This document shows positions 28,205 to 43,481 of a DNA stretch of 52,294 bases, in pieces. The stretch's first letter is position 1, and every line of letters begins with the position of its first letter. Source of the DNA: Acrasis kona. Taxonomy: Eukaryota > Heterolobosea > Eutetramitea > Acrasida > Acrasidae. The DNA is taken from NCBI GenBank assembly GCA_026419775.2, contig JAOPGA020000047.1, positions 1 through 52,294 on the forward strand. The letters are read 5' to 3'. The notes under the pieces were generated by a model. The model saw only the letters and a program-made list of their open reading frames with translations, was not told the origin of the DNA and made no database searches. Made by a program: the position numbers and the translations under genes.

Positions 28205-29535
28205 TTAAAAAAAATTTATTTTTTTGAACCTAGGTGATGCTGACAGGGAGTGAGGGGATTGAGGAACTTTTCCCAACAATGGTGTATTTGTGCTAGACAA
28301 TTTCGTCACCATTACAGAAGCTCCATTCCACGCCATCAAATTAGTTTGAATCACATTTGTCTTGTGCACCCTAATCTTATCGAACAAATCTCTTCCCTCC
28401 CTATGTTGCGCATATTGCCACAGCTCGGAGCACAACCTTTTAAAGAGACCAGTATACATGCTACAACCGCCACACACAACAACATTGTTAACAATCAACT
28501 TTCTATTATCAATTTCGCAACTATAAATGGATTCATAGACTGCTTTCATGATTGATTCACCTTCATTATTAGATTTGAACAATTCTTCTAATGGTTTAGT
28601 TCTCATTACGTCCACATCTATAGATATTCGCTCGTCGTCCTTACAATAGTACGTAAGGTGATTCTTTATCTTTTCTGGTTGTTTAATTTTCGGTGAGGTC
28701 AAGGACCTGAATCTAGGGTTGTTAGTTGAGCTCACAATTTTGAGTGAGGTTGATCTGACACGGTGTTTTGGAGTAATGGGTGACCGAAGCGAAGATGTCT
28801 TTGAGGGGATTATGGGCCAAGGTCTTGGAGTGTTATCCACTCTTTTGGATAATAAAGCTTGTTGGTAAATTGTTTTGGGGTCACAGTAGCATATTCTTAC
28901 GAGAATGTCCTCGAGAACACTCGTGTTTTTTAGAGCGTTTGAAAATGTCAAATGTGGGTTTTCGTCGACGATCATTTGCTTTAGTTTGTCCAAAACGTTT
29001 CGAGATCCTATCGATATAATGCGTAGAGCAGTGGATATTACTTTTCCGTGACATATTGGTAGTACTCTTGTTTCGTTGAATCCAATGTCTATTACTAAAC
29101 CGCTGTCCTGTGCAGTCGAAATAAGGGAGCAGAACTGTGTTTGAAGATAGATGGGAGGCTCTGTTAGCGATGTGTTGAATGTTCGAATTTCCGCATTGAA
29201 CGTGTTCTTGATCGTCACTTCGTGAATGTTGTAAATGTTTAAGAGTACGTATATTACAAGAAGTTGATCGCTGTTCATGTACAATGCTTTGAATACTTCG
29301 GTTATTAAAGATCTTATTTGGGCACTCAATTCTGTTTGGACAAGTTCCACCTCGCTAATTAGGTTAGATTGAGTTTTCAAAATGTGCTGGCTTACCCAAT
29401 TAACAGCTTGTGCAGATAAGGTTGATTTATCAATATTCTACGAGGAACTCCCTCTCCTGTAAATCCACATTTTGTGTAAGTTGATCCAATTTCTACGATT
29501 ACACCACCTTCTGCATGAAGTAGATCCCAGCCCAT
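28205..29535 (-). CDS. Actin-related protein 10 (dynactin pointed-end) homologue
   Basis: Exons 29535-29396 and 29354-28205, with a 41-nt intron that has a textbook GTAAG donor and CTAAC-like branch site, encode 429 residues. Arp10/Arp11 caps the pointed end of the dynactin filament and helps dynein cargo binding. Visible blocks are VIVEIGSTYTKCGFTGEG (phosphate-1 region), GLVIDIGFNETRVLPICHGK (phosphate-2 region), LIVNNVVVCGGCSMYTGLFK (adenosine region) and NLMAWNGASVM. These match ACTR10 more than conventional actin or other Arps. A Ser/Pro/Lys-rich insert of about 60 residues (around residues 235-300) is unusual. It diverges from SMC3 (212 bp between start codons). Confidence 0.87.
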
Positions 29536-29726
29536 TAGACTTTAGTTGTTCAATCTTACAAAAACTCAATTGAAAGTACTGACTAGTTATCACTGTTTGA
29601 TGCGAAAAGAAACTTGTGGATTGGTGCAAAAGTTCTATCTGTAGATTGCAAGCAGTGATATTTAAATACATCCAGTATTACCTTGAAGCCAACTTGGTTG
29701 AGCGCCACAAAACCCGGCAAAAATAA

Positions 29727-33605
<3,879 letters not shown>

Positions 33606-33607
33606 AA

Positions 33608-36275
33608 TTACTTGTTAATGTTTATTTGTATTTTTGATTGTTCTGTTAGGTCGTGTAGACATTTTACAATTTGTTTGGCGCTGTCTTCGTCGTAGGCAAT
33701 GAGCAACCATTGCTTGTTGGCATCCATGAATTTAACATGGAATGCACAATTGTTTGTCTTGTGTAATACGACGGTTCTTACTGATTTGATGTCCTGTGCT
33801 TCCTTGTATTTGGTGGATCCTTCCTTGTAGGTGCGTAACTCTACGGTTGCATCGTAACAGTTTTGGACCACCGCCAACACTAATCTCTTCTCTCCGAGCG
33901 CACCCAAGAAGCTTTGCGTGCGTACTGGAAATCGACTCAACACTAGATAACTGGTGTCATTAAAGTGCGAATCAAAATCTTCGAGAGATCTTGCAAGTGG
34001 CGTGTCATAGCCGTTGTTAGCAGGACTGGACTCGTTATTATCAGGGAAATAATTTTTAATGACAAGAGAACTAGGTGCCAAATCCTTCAACCGATTTTGT
34101 TTGTCGGATGAAACGGATTTTGGTACATCTTGTTCTAAAATAGATTTGGCATACATGTTTATTTTTACATCATCCGACTCCGTCACCGGAGTTCCAGCAG
34201 AACCTACCTCCATTCCATGTTCCATGCGCATCTTCTCCCTCATTCGAATCCTAAATTTATCTTCGGGTATTTTACATAATTCAAAATCTAGTCCAGACCG
34301 CTCCACTTGTTTCAGTATATCTTCGTATTTGACTGGTAGTGAGTGGTGCTGTTTATTCTTGCGGACAATCTTTTTGCACATTTTAATGCTGGTAAAGTCA
34401 ACTTCTTGTTTTTCCTTTTTTAACCGAATAATGGCCTCTTCATCACCGAGTGATTTGTAATACAAAGATCTGATACTATAAATAGCTCTTTGTAATCTGA
34501 TGTCAGTCAACCTGTGTAAATCCACAGACAATGCATCACATGAATCTTGAGTGAAGATGGAGTCGGGTTGACCGAATCGGAAATAGCACGTGGAGTTGTC
34601 TGTCGACATTTCAATGACTTTTCTGTTGGTCAACTTCAAATCAACAAGGTCGCTGATTCTTAATTTTAATTTTTCTTCGTAGTTGACCGAAACGAACCAA
34701 ATGAAATCTTTCGTGAGATACATCATCATGGGTCGGTATGGCTTATCTTCATCCTTGTTTTGATGTTTACAATCTCCAAAAAAAGAATCCATCAAGACCT
34801 GATTGAGTAGATCAGAGCTTTCAAAGTGACGTGTGAACCGAAAGTTTCTTTTTTGTAACATTATTTCTAGTTGATTCGCCATGACGTCTGGCGCATCGTA
34901 TGTGCTCTTAAAGTTGATTGGCGTCAGCGGAGAGCTTGGCGAAGAGGCGTTGGATGTGACGGCTGTGAATGTTGATAACGAAGGCGAAACTAATGAAGGT
35001 GATGTGTTGGGAGATAAATCTATGGAGTTTGGCGTGTCGAATGAATGTTTCGTTTGAATGATTAGTTTCATTTCGTTTCCCAAGTTTGGTTGGTTGGATG
35101 GTGTGGTTGGAATGGATCCTGCTTCGCTGATGGATGATCCTGATAATGTATCTGCGTCCAAACTTAATTGTCTTGAATGTGTAGTTGGTGTGTCCTTGAT
35201 GGATGTTTCGGTTGCTGATCCGTCCAGCTGGTTTGATGTGCTCGATTGTTCGTCGTCTAGTTGGTTCATGTTAGCAATGTCACCGTCAGAGTTGGATGCT
35301 TCGCTTGACTCTTGATTAGAGGGTTCGCTCCCTTCGTCGAGCTCTTCTGTCATGGCTTCGTCTTCTGCAACTGTGATGGGCGCACTGATCATTGGTTTGA
35401 GGCAGTCAAGGAATAATGTTCTTTCATTTTCGTTATTAAACACAAATAGAAATGTATTGTTCTTCTCGGTGTCCTCTTGTTCTCCCTTCAAGACTATTGT
35501 CATTCCTCTTCCTGAAATGTCCTCCTGCATACTTGAACAAATCTTTTCAATGAGCGTTGAATCGATGGCATGCTTGGTTGTTTTTCCTAAAAGCCTGCTT
35601 ACAAACAGAATGAGTACCTTGTCCTTTTTTTCGAAAAGTATGTAAATATGGCCTCTTTCGTAGACGGAGAAGCCAATGTGGGTGATTGATTGTGTCTTCT
35701 CTATGCTGCATTCCTGCTTGTATGCTTCCAAGTGTAAAGTTTGGTCAGCTGGTCTGAACTCTCTTACACAGGGCGTGTCGATGAAGATTTCTGATATTTC
35801 CTTCCTGAGGGATAAGTTTGTGTCGTCGTCAGGTAATTCAGTCCTGACGGACCTTGATTCTTTATGTTTCGGCACTTCGCTTAGAATGTTATCCCTAACT
35901 GGTTCATTTTGTTGGTTAATATGCCTTATAATCTCGCGAATGGGGTTAACCCAGTCCATCATCACACGTTCATCTTCGGCACGCAAGTAATAGCATCTAG
36001 AATCAGTTATGATTTTGAACACGCGAGATTCTCCAACTTGTGCATGCTCAGGTGCCTCCGCAATGTGAACACTTGGACGAAGAATGATTTCTCCTGCTTT
36101 CTCCTTTGCTGATGCACTTTGTTTTTTATAATACTCAATTCTATCCTCGTATAAGACGAAAAATCGCATCTTCCAATTTTTCACCTTGTGGCCCTCCTTC
36201 TTCAGCCAACCGCTATGGATGGCATCCCTTTGGTCCTAATCAATGTAAGGTCATCAACAAACAAAATCTCACCAT
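33608..36275 (-). CDS. Multi-PH-domain protein
   Basis: The model starts with an exon carrying only the ATG (36275-36273). A 37-nt intron follows, then exon 36235-33608, for 876 residues. Residues about 7-95 are a clear PH domain (SGWLKKEGHKVKNWKMRFFV to MMDWVNPIREI). A second PH-like segment lies around FSVYERGHIYILFEKKDK to LFLDCLKPMI. A third lies around MMMYLTKDFIWFVSVNYEEK to DALSVDLHRL, and a fourth at the C-terminus (LVLSRFPVRTQSF to VKCLHDL). Between the second and third is an acidic Ser/Thr/Pro-rich disordered linker. Only the first is certain. No catalytic domain is seen, so it is probably a phosphoinositide-binding or scaffold protein. I do not recognise a named family. Confidence 0.82.
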
Positions 36276-36342
36276 CGTGATGTAATCGGATTGTTGTAAT
36301 GAATAGCCGAAGAGCTTGTCAGAAAATTTTTTATTTAAAACC

Positions 36343-37599
36343 TTACACCATTCTCAATGAGGGGTATTGACTAACATTAAGTGTCAAAAGTACGTATGGG
36401 TGGAACTCCAATCCGTGTAGTTGTCCGAAAGATGCCAAACTTTGGTCATCAACAGTTGTTGGCTGGTCAAGCATCAAATGCTTAAAGTTCTCCTTAAAGA
36501 ATTTGTGTACTTTCGATTCATTCTTTGTAACATGCAATAAAAGACTGCAGAATTGTGGTGGCAGACCATAGCGGAGAACGCTTTCAACAAACACTCTAAC
36601 AGCTTTTAAGTGCAACCATGCGCTGTAACACTCGCTAAACGCTGTTTTGGTCCACTCATTCAAGTCTCTTCTACTGACGATGACTTTTTCTTTTAGATCC
36701 TCTGCTTCCATTTGAGCCAATTCGTATTTCGATGAGTCAAAGTCAAAATCACGTACCACCCATCTCCTACTTGAGATACTACAAGCCTTCTTGAAGTCTT
36801 GAGCTAGCTTCTTAAGTAAAGAGACACCATACAAAATCTGGTCTCCTTCCTCAGCAATCTTATCCAAACTTCCTGGAACAACGCACATACCAACAGTGTG
36901 TTGGAAGATTTCGGAATCTTGTACCTCCTTAACATCTTCTACTGTCAAGTCTTCGTAATTGGTCTCAAACTCTATCTGGTCCTTCTTGGGGACAACAACA
37001 AAAACGGTCTGTAAGTACTCAGAATCTTTGAAGTGAACGTGCTCTGGTCTAATCATTCCATCTAGAGATCTGGTTGAAAGAGGACCTGAGGTCTTTCTCT
37101 CAATAGCACTAACATTGTTTCTAAGCATTTGATACTCACCAACCTTCACTCTGAGCTCTTCATCATATCGTACACATTTCTTCAAGAGCATGTTTACAGT
37201 GTCGGGTAGGGACTTGGATAACAAATATTGATTTTCATCCCAAACAAAAAAAGTGGTGAAAACCTCAGCGGATACTGCACTGTCAAGCTAGAATCAAATA
37301 TTCAACTTACAAGTTTGTTCGTTTGGTAAAACTACTGTGGGCACTACGTCAGACTCGTCAACTTCGCTAACTTCAACTAATGTCCTTAGCACCTTAGCCA
37401 TAATGCTTTCAAGAGTCTGGTCATGCTTCGCTAGGTCATCACCCAAGCACATCATTTGTTCGAGGGCTCCGGGTTTCAATTTGGGCACTCTAAACTCATA
37501 GACGTCACATAGCTTTTGTTCCTGGAGCTGTTTTTCTATAGATTTAAAAGTCTTTTTTTGAGAGTCTTCGTAAGGAACGCTAACTATCCACCACACCAT
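36343..37599 (-). CDS. V-type proton ATPase subunit C (V1)
   Basis: Exons 37599-37311 and 37274-36343 (36-nt intron) encode 406 residues, near the usual 380-390. Subunit C links the V1 peripheral stalks to V0 and leaves during reversible disassembly. The start MVWWIVSVPYEDSQ matches the family's MTEFWLISAPG opening. Other diagnostic blocks are GPLSTRSLDGMI, SEYLQTVFVVVPK, RRWVVRDFDFDSSKY and HLKAVRVFVESVLRYGLPPQF, the most conserved stretch. The junction was chosen because acceptor TGCAG restores phase and gives LSAEVFTTFFVWDENQY. Confidence 0.96.
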
Positions 37600-37785
37600 A
37601 ATTACTCGTCGTTGTGATTGCCTAAAAATGAACAGCCAACCGATAAATTTTGTAACGGGCAAGAAATTCATCACCACCAACATCGATTATAATATCTAAA
37701 ACATGTTTACTTCATACATTCAGCTTCGCAAACGCGTTAAAACTCTCGCCTAACTTGATAACAGCCTGTCTGGTGTTAATGTCCG

Positions 37786-38540
37786 CTATATTGCGTCCAG
37801 AGCGCTATAAGTAGGTCCTTTAGGTCTCACTGGGCTTCCATAGTCATCTTCTTGTATAACAATTGAATCATCTTCTGATGCGAGAAAACTATTCTTTGTG
37901 TTTTCTTTTTGGAATTGCTTTTCTTGCTCTTTTGTTGTGTAAAATGAACACAAAATCTTCGGGTGCTGGATTTCGGTCGTCTTCTTGTTATCGGTTTGGA
38001 TCAAGACTACTTCTAAATGTTGCATCACCTCGTCTTTTACCTTGAACTGCACACCACGCTTACTAAACTTGTTTTCGTTTTGGCTCTCTAAAAGTTTTTG
38101 TATTTGACTGTGACTACTTTCAGTTATGACTCTTTTGGTTTTAAAGTAAACGATTATTCCAATGATCAGGGTCACAAAACCGACCACCTCACATGCTATG
38201 CATGATGCTACAATCGCCGTCCTGTGTTGTGCGGTTTCTGCTATGGCAAGTGTAGCGAGGATTGAAAAACCTACAATCATCAACAGTACTATTTCTGTTA
38301 ATGATCCACAAACATGTGTGACTTACTTCCAAGGGCAATCAATATCCGTCTTCTTATTTTGTTCTTTTTCACAGGTTTCGTAGCATTTTTGTGAATGTGA
38401 TTTATTTGACTAAAAATATTATCAAACTCTGCACTGCTAACATCTTTTAACTTCAGTTTGATAGGGTATTGAGCGTCATAGCACTCCTTTTCTTCGTTCC
38501 AATGATACGTATAAACGTTGTGATGGTGGTACTCTGACAT
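37786..38540 (-). CDS. Two-transmembrane hypothetical protein (240 aa)
   Basis: Exons 38540-38327 and 38294-37786 are joined over a 32-nt intron, one of the shortest here; phase is kept. About 75 hydrophilic residues (MSEYHHHNVYTYHW...) precede a basic patch KKNKIRRR. A hydrophobic hairpin follows: TM1 about IVLLMIVGFSILATLAIA, TM2 about CEVVGFVTLIIGIIVYF. The C-terminal half is charged and ends YSALDAI. Both ends are probably cytosolic. No family is recognised. Confidence 0.72.
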
Positions 38541-38689
38541 TTTGTGTTACAATAAAAACAGGATGAAGGCTTTGTGAAGTATTTCCCATGACGAAGATGG
38601 CAAACTTAAATCAATGAGTTTTTGTACTGTAAAATCTGCTTTGGATATGACCTAAAAGACAATGATTACATTTATTAAACAAAGATTTT

Positions 38690-39989
38690 TTATTCATGAA
38701 TTAACATCTTTGCGACGATAAAAGCAGCCACTTCCCTATTTGAATAATATTTCAAATGAACATCACCACTCACAAAGTATTCATTCATTTGTTGGAATAC
38801 ATCAGGTTTTGTAATGTGATCTATTCTTTGATAGTCTGACAAACTGTTCTCAACCGCTTTCACATCCTGTATTGATAGTTTTGGCTCCTCTTTCTCTTTG
38901 CTTTCGACCGATGTTTGAATGGTGGTGGTCGTTACTTTCACCCAACCGTCATTTTGCTTATCATTGTTAACATTTTAATGAAAATATTGATAAACTTACT
39001 GCTGGACCTTCAATGTTTGTTTTTGTCGAAAACATATTAACTAAAGAACTCCATTTTTCTTTTGTACTTCTTGTCCATCCTGAATGATGCTGCTGTGGTT
39101 GAAACACTGATTTTACGTCAAGAGGTTCTAATCTATTTGTGTTAATGTGAATTAATCATGTTGACTCACTTTGAAAATCGTTCATCAAGATGGGGGTCAA
39201 TACGATAGGCGACTGGATCAAATGGATGGAATACATGATATAAACTTGTCCTTTTAAGGAGTCTTTTATGGTCAGAAAGAGTATCCGTGTGATGAGTGGC
39301 GGCATATCGTAGTGTTAAAAACAATCCAAGTGGTGAGCCAATTAGAAATGCATTCTTGGTTTCAAAATGGAGAACTGATGTATCTGAATTTTCGTTGCTA
39401 AAGTATAAGCGCAAACTGAAACAAATGCAATGCATACAATTGTAATGTGTCAAATGCTACTACAGAGCCCAAAGAATGACCGAATAAGTGCACATTTACA
39501 TTCCTGTTAGGATATTTTTGTCTTTCTTGTTCGACGATTTCATTAAGTTGCTTAGATACGCTCTTAACAAAGAACAGGTTACATTGCAAGTTTTTGCTAG
39601 CTTACACTTCTGACCTCTTTACCGACACCGCTATTTAAATACATCAGGACATCAATCGCAGTATTGTTTGCCAGATGACGCATGTATGAAACGCCTTGTT
39701 TATATGTAACAAGGTCTAACATCCGGTCAACACCATGTTCTGCTCTAACTCCACTGTAGTCCACCGCTCTCACAACTACAGAACCTTTGTTTTTACCCAA
39801 AACATCGTCAATTGTAGATTGTAGAAGTCCTCTGCACATTTCGATATCCCACCATTGTCCTATAACGAATTTAAATCATTTAATTATTGATTGCTTACCA
39901 AGAGGGTAGTTTCTGAAAGGATGATCTTTTCTCGCTCCCATACCAGGTATCACAATAATCAGATTAACATCATCCAGTATGCTGGTCAT
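38690..39989 (-). CDS. DDHD-domain phospholipase (PA-PLA1-like)
   Basis: Six exons (39989-39899, 39859-39606, 39562-39438, 39397-39170, 39132-39000, 38956-38690) with introns of 39, 43, 40, 37 and 43 nt encode 365 residues. Intracellular PA-preferring phospholipase A1 enzymes hydrolyse phosphatidic acid and related lipids at membranes. The nucleophile Ser is in LFGHSLGSVVAFD. The DDHD domain is recognised from NAFLIGSPLGLFLTLR and VFHPFDPVAYRIDPHLD, which supply the Asp/His residues. QRIDHITKPD forms the C-terminal part. It is shorter than DDHD1/2 and lacks WWE or SAM domains, so it is a minimal enzyme. Branch-point-like TTAAC/TGTAAC sequences precede most acceptors. Confidence 0.92.
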
Positions 39990-40370
39990 TAATTGTGTTT
40001 TGGTTTTGTAACAATTTAGAAGAAGCTAATTGAAACAAACACTATTTTTAGCTTCTAAAAGTCACAATATTTGGGAACCGAACATGACCTATCGTGTTCC
40101 GATATGTAATCCGAAACAAAATTGATGTCGAAGACAAAAATTGATATTCAAAATTTATTTATCTCATATGCATTATCGTTTATCTCATTTGGTAACGAAA
40201 CGACGATGCTGACCATGCATGTAATATGTAGATATAAAATTTCTTAGATCAAGTTCAAACATGAGCTCGTCGCCGCCATTTCGTTGGCCAACAACCTAAA
40301 TTGTAATATTCTAATTATTTTTAGAATTCTATATTTAACAGAATCATAAAATTAAACACAAACAAAAAGA
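39990..40370. other. Divergent intergenic region, nothing definite
   Basis: This is the promoter region between the DDHD phospholipase and C2 genes. TTTATCTCAT is repeated twice within 30 bp (about 40159-40190). Significance is unknown. Confidence 0.5.
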
Positions 40371-41006
40371 ATGCCAACACTCCGAGTACAAGTTGTTCAA
40401 GCTCGTGACCTAAAAGGAAAGGACGGATTTATTAACAAAACTTCAGATCCTTACATTGTTCTACGAATTGGAACATGTGTCGCCAAAACGTTTGCTCACA
40501 ATAAAAACCTTAACCCAGTGTGGAATCAAACCTTCGACATGAAGTTTTCTGAGCCAATCCAAGGAGTATTATCAGTAGAGTGCTTCGACAAAAATACTTT
40601 CAACCCTGATGAATCTATTGGTTATTTTAGCATTCCTCTAAAGGACATTGATCCATATAACACAACAGACAAATGGTACAGGCTTAACGCAGTGAAGCAT
40701 GGAGACGTTCGCCTCGTCCTTACGCCAGTTGACGGTTTTTCAAAACCGGCACCACCAACTTTCCAACAGTTAATGCCCCCAGGATTTGCAAAGCCACAAG
40801 TAGGTATTAATCCAGGATATTTGCAACCTGGACTACCACATCCATACGCTCCACAACAAACTCACCACAACCAATTACCCCCACCAATAGTACACCAACA
40901 ATTTACTCAACAAGTCCCACCTCCATCATACCAACCACCTTACCAACCAGCATTCAACCCTGAAGCTCAGACCTATCCTATATCTAGTCCATATAAAAAC
41001 TTTTAA
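40371..41006 (+). CDS. C2-domain protein with Pro/Gln-rich tail
   Basis: A single exon encodes 211 residues. Residues 1-120 form a C2 domain: LRVQVVQARDLKGKDGF, KTSDPYIVLRIG, NPVWNQTFDMKF and FDKNTFNPDESIGYF. Asp residues sit at the calcium-binding loop positions, so Ca2+-dependent phospholipid binding is likely. The remaining 90 residues are rich in Pro, Gln, His and Tyr (PPSYQPPYQPAF), like the tails of single-C2 proteins in plants and amoebae. There is no membrane helix or catalytic domain. Confidence 0.93.
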   Translation: MPTLRVQVVQARDLKGKDGFINKTSDPYIVLRIGTCVAKTFAHNKNLNPVWNQTFDMKFSEPIQGVLSVECFDKNTFNPDESIGYFSIPLKDIDPYNTTDKWYRLNAVKHGDVRLVLTPVDGFSKPAPPTFQQLMPPGFAKPQVGINPGYLQPGLPHPYAPQQTHHNQLPPPIVHQQFTQQVPPPSYQPPYQPAFNPEAQTYPISSPYKNF

Positions 41007-41115
41007 TGTAAATAAATCTGATGTTTAGTTTATTTTCGAATGTTACATCTTATCTACATCGCTATTCATTGCTTGGTTGTGAGCATTTTGTAAAGAAACG
41101 TCACCTGACATTGAC

Positions 41116-41726
41116 ATGGGTATGAAGGAATCCATCACAAGAGCGACCAATGTAAGTTTGTTGACAAAACAAAGGAATGAATGTAGCTTTTAGAGTTTAA
41201 TATAGATGATTGTTCTTTAAAAGAATTTACAACCTCGTACTTTCACTCAAGCACGACCAAGTGCAGTAAAGCCCATAAACTCTCATCGCATGCGGAACGA
41301 CAGATACTTGACATCCTTGAAAGCAACATGAAGCCACTATATCTGGATTCCAAAGTTAAGTGGAGTTTGGACCAGAAGAGGGATGAGATGACATTCCATA
41401 ACATGAGGTTCTTAGTCTGTGCAGAAAGATCAAGTAACCAAATTGTAGGCTTCTCCACATTCATGTTTGATGAGGAAGATGGTGAAGCTGTTTTATATTT
41501 ATATGAACTTCAAGTTAGAGGAAAGAATAGGAAACAAGGGATAGCAACACATCTTATGTCACTTGTAGAGGATATCGCTCTCACAACAGGAATGAGCCAT
41601 GTTGTACTTACTGTGTTTTTGAAGAACACTGTGGCAATGTCAATGTACGTTAAAAGAGGCTACAAACCTCACTATCCAGATCGAGGTATATATTGTGATG
41701 AAATTATGAGTAGAAGTTGTCAATAA
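41116..41726 (+). CDS. NAA40: N-alpha-acetyltransferase 40 (NatD) homologue
   Basis: Exons 41116-41151 and 41196-41726 (44-nt intron) encode 188 residues. NAA40 acetylates the N-terminal Ser of histones H2A and H4. NatD-type blocks are MKPLYLDSKVKWSLDQKRDE, FLVCAERSSNQIVGFSTFMF, EAVLYLYELQV, the acetyl-CoA loop RGKNRKQGIATHLM (R-x-x-x-Q-G-I-A), VVLTVFLKNTVAMSMYVKRG and CDEIMSR. The N-terminal extension is shorter than in animals. A further upstream exon is possible but none is visible. Acceptor TTTTAGAG was chosen to keep phase. Confidence 0.9.
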
Positions 41727-42371
41727 ACTTGTTTTTTCAATTAAGACGGTCAGAAAAATTTAGTCATAGATTACAATATAATGGGTTGACATGGGTTAAC
41801 TGTAGTTGTATGGATAGGGGTGAATACTTGAGTACAGGTGATTTTTCAAGTGGCGAGTTGCAAATAAGCAGCATTGGACAGCCCTAACTACACTATTCAT
41901 TATTAACCTAGGAAGTGTAATGTATTTTATAATCCAACATTACTGGGAAACCGACAAGCTAGAAGAGGTGTGAACATATCCCTTTGAGTGCCTGTAGAGT
42001 GACGTATTGGTAATATAAAATTGATTGAAACTTCACACACCATCACAGCAGTATATAAAGAGTGGATTGAAACCAAAATAAATTTTGGGCACCAATACCC
42101 AGATGGCAGTCTAAGAGATATAAATTGACAATCTTATGTTATCACGGGGAAATCGACCTAAATTAGTCATAATTCATTCATTCATGTCTGACTGAAAGAG
42201 AGTTCTTAACAAGAGATATAATATTATGAAAATACAATTAGCAGAAAAACAGGTTCCATAAAATTAACAGAAAAATAGGCTAGTATATACTCACGCACAC
42301 AAGATGATAAACATGGTTGATAGAATTTCGGTGTATCTAATTGGTTGGCTCTGTTAGAAATTATCTTTTCA
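41727..42371. other. Intergenic region, no gene recognised
   Basis: AT-rich. A TATATAAAG sequence at about 42053-42061 resembles a TATA box and faces the small membrane protein gene at 42372, but is over 300 bp from its ATG. No RNA gene is seen. Confidence 0.5.
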
Positions 42372-42798
42372 ATGACATACCAGAACACAAGTGAAATACA
42401 AGAAGTACTTCATAGTGGTCTTTACCATGATGATAATTTCGAAAAGGAAGTAGATAAAGCGTTTCTATTTTTCATATTAGGATTATTTGTTTCGCCTATA
42501 TTTCATATAATCGTATGTCCCTTTGATGTATGTTTTTAACCAGTTATAGTCTGCCTTTTTGTTTTCAAGTTCGACAAACAAAAAAACAAGATTTTGGACC
42601 GTGCTTTCAACACTTCTTTGTATTATTCAGATATCACTTGGAACAATTATTTCAATTCATGTTATTGCGTTCTTTCTATTTGATTGGGATTATCAAATTT
42701 TGTTAGTACTGACGATGTTTATTGTAGTTTTAACAATAATAACACTTTGTATATGCATCTGTAACGCAGCAGCTGATTGGGAAGTTGAAAATAAATAA
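42372..42798 (+). CDS. Small polytopic membrane protein (129 aa)
   Basis: Exons 42372-42512 and 42550-42798 (37-nt intron with a GTATG donor and TTAAC branch site) give 129 residues. A short acidic N-terminus (MTYQNTSEIQEVLHSG) is followed by three hydrophobic segments: AFLFFILGLFVSPIFHII, FWTVLSTLLCIIQISLGTII and YQILLVLTMFIVVLTIITL. The end is CNAAADWEVENK. No family is recognised; it resembles small three- or four-helix membrane proteins. Codon use and the clean intron support coding. Confidence 0.65.
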
Positions 42799-42818
42799 AT
42801 AATTCTATAAATTTTTGA

Positions 42819-43049
42819 ATGTACTCCAATAGACTTGTATTTTTAAACGAGTTTTTATTGAAACTCGGAGTAACACCAAAATCAATTTGATGGTGAAGTT
42901 TTTTAAAAAATTCTTCGTACATTGAAGAACTTGAGATTAACGACAATGAGTACAAGAAAATACGGAAAGACATTTACAAGTCCCAAAAAAAGCAAGCACT
43001 GGAAAAAAATGGTAGAAATCCAGAACAATCTGAACACAAGAGAGGATGA
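42819..43049 (+). other. Reading frame of 77 codons interrupted by TGA-TGG-TGA; status unclear
   Basis: ATG at 42819 starts a protein-like frame (MYSNRLVFLNEFLLKLGV). It meets TGA TGG TGA at 42888-42896 and then continues in the same frame with charged helical sequence (SSYIEELEINDNEYKKIRKD) to a final TGA at 43047. A different frame at about 42944-43070 is also open. Possible explanations are an intron whose borders I cannot place (GTAACACC...TTGAAG, 58 nt, would shift to the second frame) or a decayed gene. I saw no SECIS-like element that would support selenocysteine. Confidence 0.3.
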
Positions 43050-43206
43050 AAAGGATTTTACAAGAAGCTGAAAGCATGTAAGGTTTTACCCTAATACAAA
43101 GGTTTACATATACAGCAGGGATTCTGCATGTATTGTTAATTGTATAAGCGGCTGTCTAAACGCTGTTTATTAATTACAACTCACATGTGTCACTCACTTT
43201 TCTCCA

Positions 43207-43461
43207 ATGATGACCCAATCACATCGTTTACCTTTACAAATATTACAAGTGGTGATGAGTGGTCAATGCCCCTCTTGTCCCCTTGGAGGAATGAGTGTGA
43301 TGGCCGAAGAGGAATATGAATTGGCGAAAGAATTAGCTAATGAGCAGAACTCATTTGCTTTGATTGTTGGGCTTGTTATTTTGAGCTTAGCTGGTGTTAT
43401 TTTACTGTTTGTCGATATAATCATCGAAAAGAGACAAAAAGTTACAATTAAGAAAGAATGA
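43207..43461 (+). CDS. Small single-pass membrane protein (68-84 aa)
   Basis: The frame gives 84 residues from the first ATG, or 68 from MSGQCPSCPLGG at 43255. The second start looks better because the upstream part is leader-like. The protein has a CPSC motif near its N-terminus, an acidic helix (EEEYELAKELANEQN), one membrane helix (FALIVGLVILSLAGVILLFV) and a basic tail KRQKVTIKKE, giving a type III or signal-anchor topology. CxxC could bind metal or be lipid-modified. No family is recognised. Its stop lies 20 bp from the convergent gene's stop. Confidence 0.6.
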   Translation: MMTQSHRLPLQILQVVMSGQCPSCPLGGMSVMAEEEYELAKELANEQNSFALIVGLVILSLAGVILLFVDIIIEKRQKVTIKKE

Positions 43462-43481
43462 AATCATTAAAATACTTTTAA

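Noticed and set aside
29438-29490. An 11-nt intron that would join two frames of the Arp10 gene
   Set aside because: A normal 41-nt intron at 29355-29395 with GTAAG donor and branch motif explains the frame change.
37288-37310. A 23-nt intron in the V-ATPase subunit C gene
   Set aside because: It ends at the first AG but breaks phase. The 36-nt version ending at 37275 keeps phase and restores family sequence.
42888-42896. Selenocysteine recoding of the TGA codons
   Set aside because: No SECIS-like stem-loop seen downstream, two TGA codons only one codon apart, and no selenoprotein family resemblance.
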